Shown: positions 7,581 through 9,660 of the stretch, piece after piece | Layout of the letters: each line of letters opens with the position of its first letter | How positions within the stretch are numbered: the stretch's first letter is position 1 | DNA from: Bacteroidales bacterium UBA4243 | Lineage (GTDB): Bacteria > Bacteroidota > Bacteroidia > Bacteroidales > F082 | Length of the DNA: 9,660 nt | Reading direction: 5' to 3' | Assembly: GCA_002396205.1 (NCBI GenBank) | Contig: DGXB01000069.1 | Coordinates: 1-9,660, forward strand | Translations under genes and position numbers: made by a program | The notes under the pieces: model-generated | What the model saw: only the letters and a program-made list of their open reading frames with translations | Databases searched by the model: none | Told to the model about the DNA's origin: nothing

Positions 7581-8792
7581 ATGCAAAAGAAACTCATGTT
7601 GCTCGGTGGTATTCGTTACTTGTTGCCTGTCATCAAGGCGGCGCACGAGCAGGGCTATTATGTGATCACCGCCGACTATTTGCCCGACAACATCGCACAC
7701 AAGTATAGCGATGAGTATGTTAACGTGAGCATTATCGATAAAGAGGCAGTGCTAAAGGTTGCGCAAGAGAAACGGATTGACGGTATTATGTCATTTGGCG
7801 TAGATCCGGGCGTGGTGAGTGCGGCGTACGTGGCCGAGAAAATGGGGCTGCCTTTCCAGTGTTCTTATGAGGCTGCTTGCATTCTGCAAGACAAATCAAG
7901 ATTTCGCCAGTTTTTATCTGAACATGGTTTTAATTCTCCAAAAGCGAAAGGGTATGACAATGTAGAGGAAGCTTTGAATGACGTGGATTTCTTCACTTGG
8001 CCTGTGATTGTCAAGCCTGTGGATTCGGCTGGAAGTAAAGGCGTGTCCAAGGTTGAAGAAAAGAGCCAATTGGGAAAAGCCATAGAGTTTGCCCTATCGG
8101 AATCTCGGAATCGGTATTTTATAGTTGAGGAATTTCTGGATATTGTTGGTTATCAATCCAGCACCGATATGTTTTCGGTGAATGGAATTGTTGATTTGCC
8201 ATTGTTCTCAGATCAAGTATTTGATTCATTGGCTTCTAACCCCTATGTTCCAACTGTAGAAATTTGGCCAACGACAATGCCAGTCGAATATCAATCAGAT
8301 TTGATTAACCAGATAAATAGATTATTCGCTTTGTTAGGCTGTAAAAATGGATTGTATAATATAGAATGTAGGGTCTGTTCAAACGGGAAAGCATATTTGA
8401 TGGAGGTGTCACCCAGAGGTGGAGGTAATCATATCGCTTTGATTCAAGATATGGCTTATGGAATTAACTATATTGAAAATGAGATAAGAAACGCTGTGGG
8501 GCTGCCGTTGAATTTGAAGAAAGCGAAAGATATTGATGGATATTGGTGTACATATTCACTACATCCAAACAAGGATCAGCAAGGCACTTTTGATTCTGTG
8601 AGTTTTAGAGATGATGTCAATAAAAACAATGTGAAGTATGTGGATTTGGCATTAAAAAAGGGTGACGTTGTTAAGCCTTTCACTGGTGCTAATATGTCAT
8701 TAGGTGATGTCTTGTTGCATTTTGATTCAAGAAAAGAATTGTTCGATGCAGTTTCGGAACCTTCCAAATGGGTGAATATTAGAATAGACTAG
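7581..8792 (+). CDS. ATP-grasp domain ligase
   Basis: Cytoplasmic ATP-dependent carboxylate-amine (or thiol) ligase of 403 residues, forming a bond through an acyl-phosphate intermediate. The N-terminal ~100 residues form a PreATP-grasp Rossmann-like domain (KLMLLGGIRYLLPVIKAA, with DGIMSFGVDPG after it). The ATP-grasp core follows: QDKSRFRQFLSEHG, VIVKPVDSAGSKGV with K145 and a glycine-rich loop (149-155), FIVEEFLD (E183/E184), NIECR (E262) and LMEVSPRGGGNH (E275). E262 and E275 should bind magnesium. The usual third ligand Asn of the E-x-N-P-R pattern appears to be Ser277. It is placed 1 nt after the VioA-like aminotransferase and 1 nt before the last gene. I infer that it acylates an amino sugar, perhaps with an amino acid; the acceptor is not shown by sequence. 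GC drops sharply near 7870. Ligase family is firm, substrate unknown. Confidence 0.9.
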   Translation: MQKKLMLLGGIRYLLPVIKAAHEQGYYVITADYLPDNIAHKYSDEYVNVSIIDKEAVLKVAQEKRIDGIMSFGVDPGVVSAAYVAEKMGLPFQCSYEAACILQDKSRFRQFLSEHGFNSPKAKGYDNVEEALNDVDFFTWPVIVKPVDSAGSKGVSKVEEKSQLGKAIEFALSESRNRYFIVEEFLDIVGYQSSTDMFSVNGIVDLPLFSDQVFDSLASNPYVPTVEIWPTTMPVEYQSDLINQINRLFALLGCKNGLYNIECRVCSNGKAYLMEVSPRGGGNHIALIQDMAYGINYIENEIRNAVGLPLNLKKAKDIDGYWCTYSLHPNKDQQGTFDSVSFRDDVNKNNVKYVDLALKKGDVVKPFTGANMSLGDVLLHFDSRKELFDAVSEPSKWVNIRID

Positions 8793-8793
8793 T

Positions 8794-9660
8794 ATGCTTT
8801 GCAACAGTCCTATAGGAGGCTATTTCGAATTGGAGCTTCCCAAGCGGGATGGCTTCTTGCACGACGACGGTGTGTTGCTCAACAGCGGCAGGAACGCACT
8901 GGAATATGTGCTAAGGTCAATGCCTGATGTGCGTCATCTGTGGGCTCCGTATTATACTTGTGATTCCGTTTTGGAACCCATCACCAAATTGGGCATTCCA
9001 TACACTTTCTACCACATCAACGAGCGATTGGAGTTAAAAGATGGATTGGCGCTTCAAGACGATGATTATCTGCTATACACCAACTATTTCGGGATAAAAG
9101 ATTCCTATGTGAAGCAGTTGGCGATGCAATATGGTTCGCAGCTGATCGTCGATAACGCACAGGCGTGGTTTGCCGCACCCATTGAAGGCGTGTGTACGAC
9201 ATACAGTCCTCGTAAGTATGTGGGCATCCCTGATGGCGGCATTGCTTATTGCTCTAAAGACTTGGACGTCAACCAATTTGAGCAGGATCGTTCTTTTGAC
9301 CGTTGTTCGCATTTACTGAAGCGGATTGACGTTGGAGCAGAAGAAGGATATGGCGATTTCAAGGCTAATGACCAAACCTTGTGCAACCAGCCCATCCGCA
9401 GGATGTCGAAACTGACGAAGGCGTTGCTTTCAAGTATTGATTTCGAGGAAGTGAAACGCAAACGGATTGCCAATTTTAGGTACCTGCATGAAGCACTGAA
9501 ATGCACCAACAAATATGATGTGCCCGAAATGACATCATTTGCCTGTCCGATGGTATATCCTTATCTGACAGACGACATTTCGTTGAGGCAAAAACTGATT
9601 GACAACAAGGTTTTTGTCGCTACTTATTGGCCGAATGTGAGAGAGTGGACAACTAAGGGG
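8794..9660 (+). CDS. Divergent DegT-family PLP-dependent protein (3' partial)
   Basis: The frame is open from ATG 8794, 1 nt after the previous stop, to the window edge: 289 codons with no stop, so the gene is cut on the right. It begins MLCNSPIGGYFELELPKRD. It keeps the DegT/aspartate-aminotransferase landmarks in spaced order: NSGRNALEYVL (30-40) at the phosphate-binding turn, YTNYFGI in the place of the VHxYG strand, LIVDNAQAWFA with D120 for the pyridine nitrogen, and YSPRKYVGIPDGG with K141 as the likely Schiff-base lysine. The rest is far from standard members: the N-terminus is shortened and the conserved TPYSF-like segment is replaced by APYYTCDSVLEP. By analogy with the other two aminotransferases about 60 residues remain beyond the edge. 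It could be a sugar aminotransferase, or a PLP enzyme with another role in this decoration pathway. I recall similar proteins in other glycan clusters, usually without a tested function. Confidence 0.82.
   Translation, partial: MLCNSPIGGYFELELPKRDGFLHDDGVLLNSGRNALEYVLRSMPDVRHLWAPYYTCDSVLEPITKLGIPYTFYHINERLELKDGLALQDDDYLLYTNYFGIKDSYVKQLAMQYGSQLIVDNAQAWFAAPIEGVCTTYSPRKYVGIPDGGIAYCSKDLDVNQFEQDRSFDRCSHLLKRIDVGAEEGYGDFKANDQTLCNQPIRRMSKLTKALLSSIDFEEVKRKRIANFRYLHEALKCTNKYDVPEMTSFACPMVYPYLTDDISLRQKLIDNKVFVATYWPNVREWTTKG

Noticed and set aside
8814..8832. AGGAGG followed by an in-frame TTG at 8830 as an alternative start of the last gene
   Set aside because: The AGGAGG encodes part of the IGGYFE segment that belongs to the protein's N-terminus, and ATG 8794 fits the 1-nt spacing of the operon.

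Overview
The window is a segment of a surface-polysaccharide (O-antigen or capsule type) biosynthesis cluster. All nine recognisable genes are on the + strand, packed with gaps of 1 to 43 nt or 4-nt ATGA overlaps, so they probably form one transcription unit running off both ends. The organism is most likely a member of the Bacteroidota, order Bacteroidales (Prevotella/Bacteroides-like). This rests on mid-40s to 50% GC, almost no Shine-Dalgarno sequences before well-defined starts, and the general look of the proteins. Genus is not resolvable by eye.

Layout: (1) 1-1028, a 5'-truncated DegT/DnrJ/EryC1/StrS sugar aminotransferase of the FdtB/QdtB (3-amino sugar) type. (2) 1032-1940, 1984-3012 and 3021-4055, three family 2 (GT-A) glycosyltransferases, the last two being paralogues. 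(3) 4052-5176, UDP-galactopyranose mutase (glf), which makes UDP-galactofuranose. (4) 5184-6470, a Wzt-type ABC-transporter ATPase with a C-terminal glycan-recognition domain. (5) 6467-7579, a second, VioA-like DegT aminotransferase. (6) 7581-8792, an ATP-grasp ligase. (7) 8794 to the right edge, a third, divergent DegT-fold protein cut by the window. No RNA genes, insertion sequences, CRISPR arrays, convincing promoters or terminators were seen. The longest stretch without a gene is 43 nt.

Working together: the aminotransferases would make nucleotide-activated amino-deoxy sugars, glf would supply UDP-Galf, and the three glycosyltransferases would build the repeat on a lipid carrier. The ABC transporter (Wzt here, its permease Wzm outside the window) would export the finished chain. 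The ATP-grasp enzyme right behind the VioA-like aminotransferase suggests that an amino sugar is acylated through an ATP-dependent amide bond, possibly with an amino acid; this is inference.

The features most worth a second look are sharp GC shifts inside single genes (wzt near 5560, the ATP-grasp gene near 7870), which look like mosaic recombination, and the aminotransferase / ATP-grasp / divergent DegT block at the right end.
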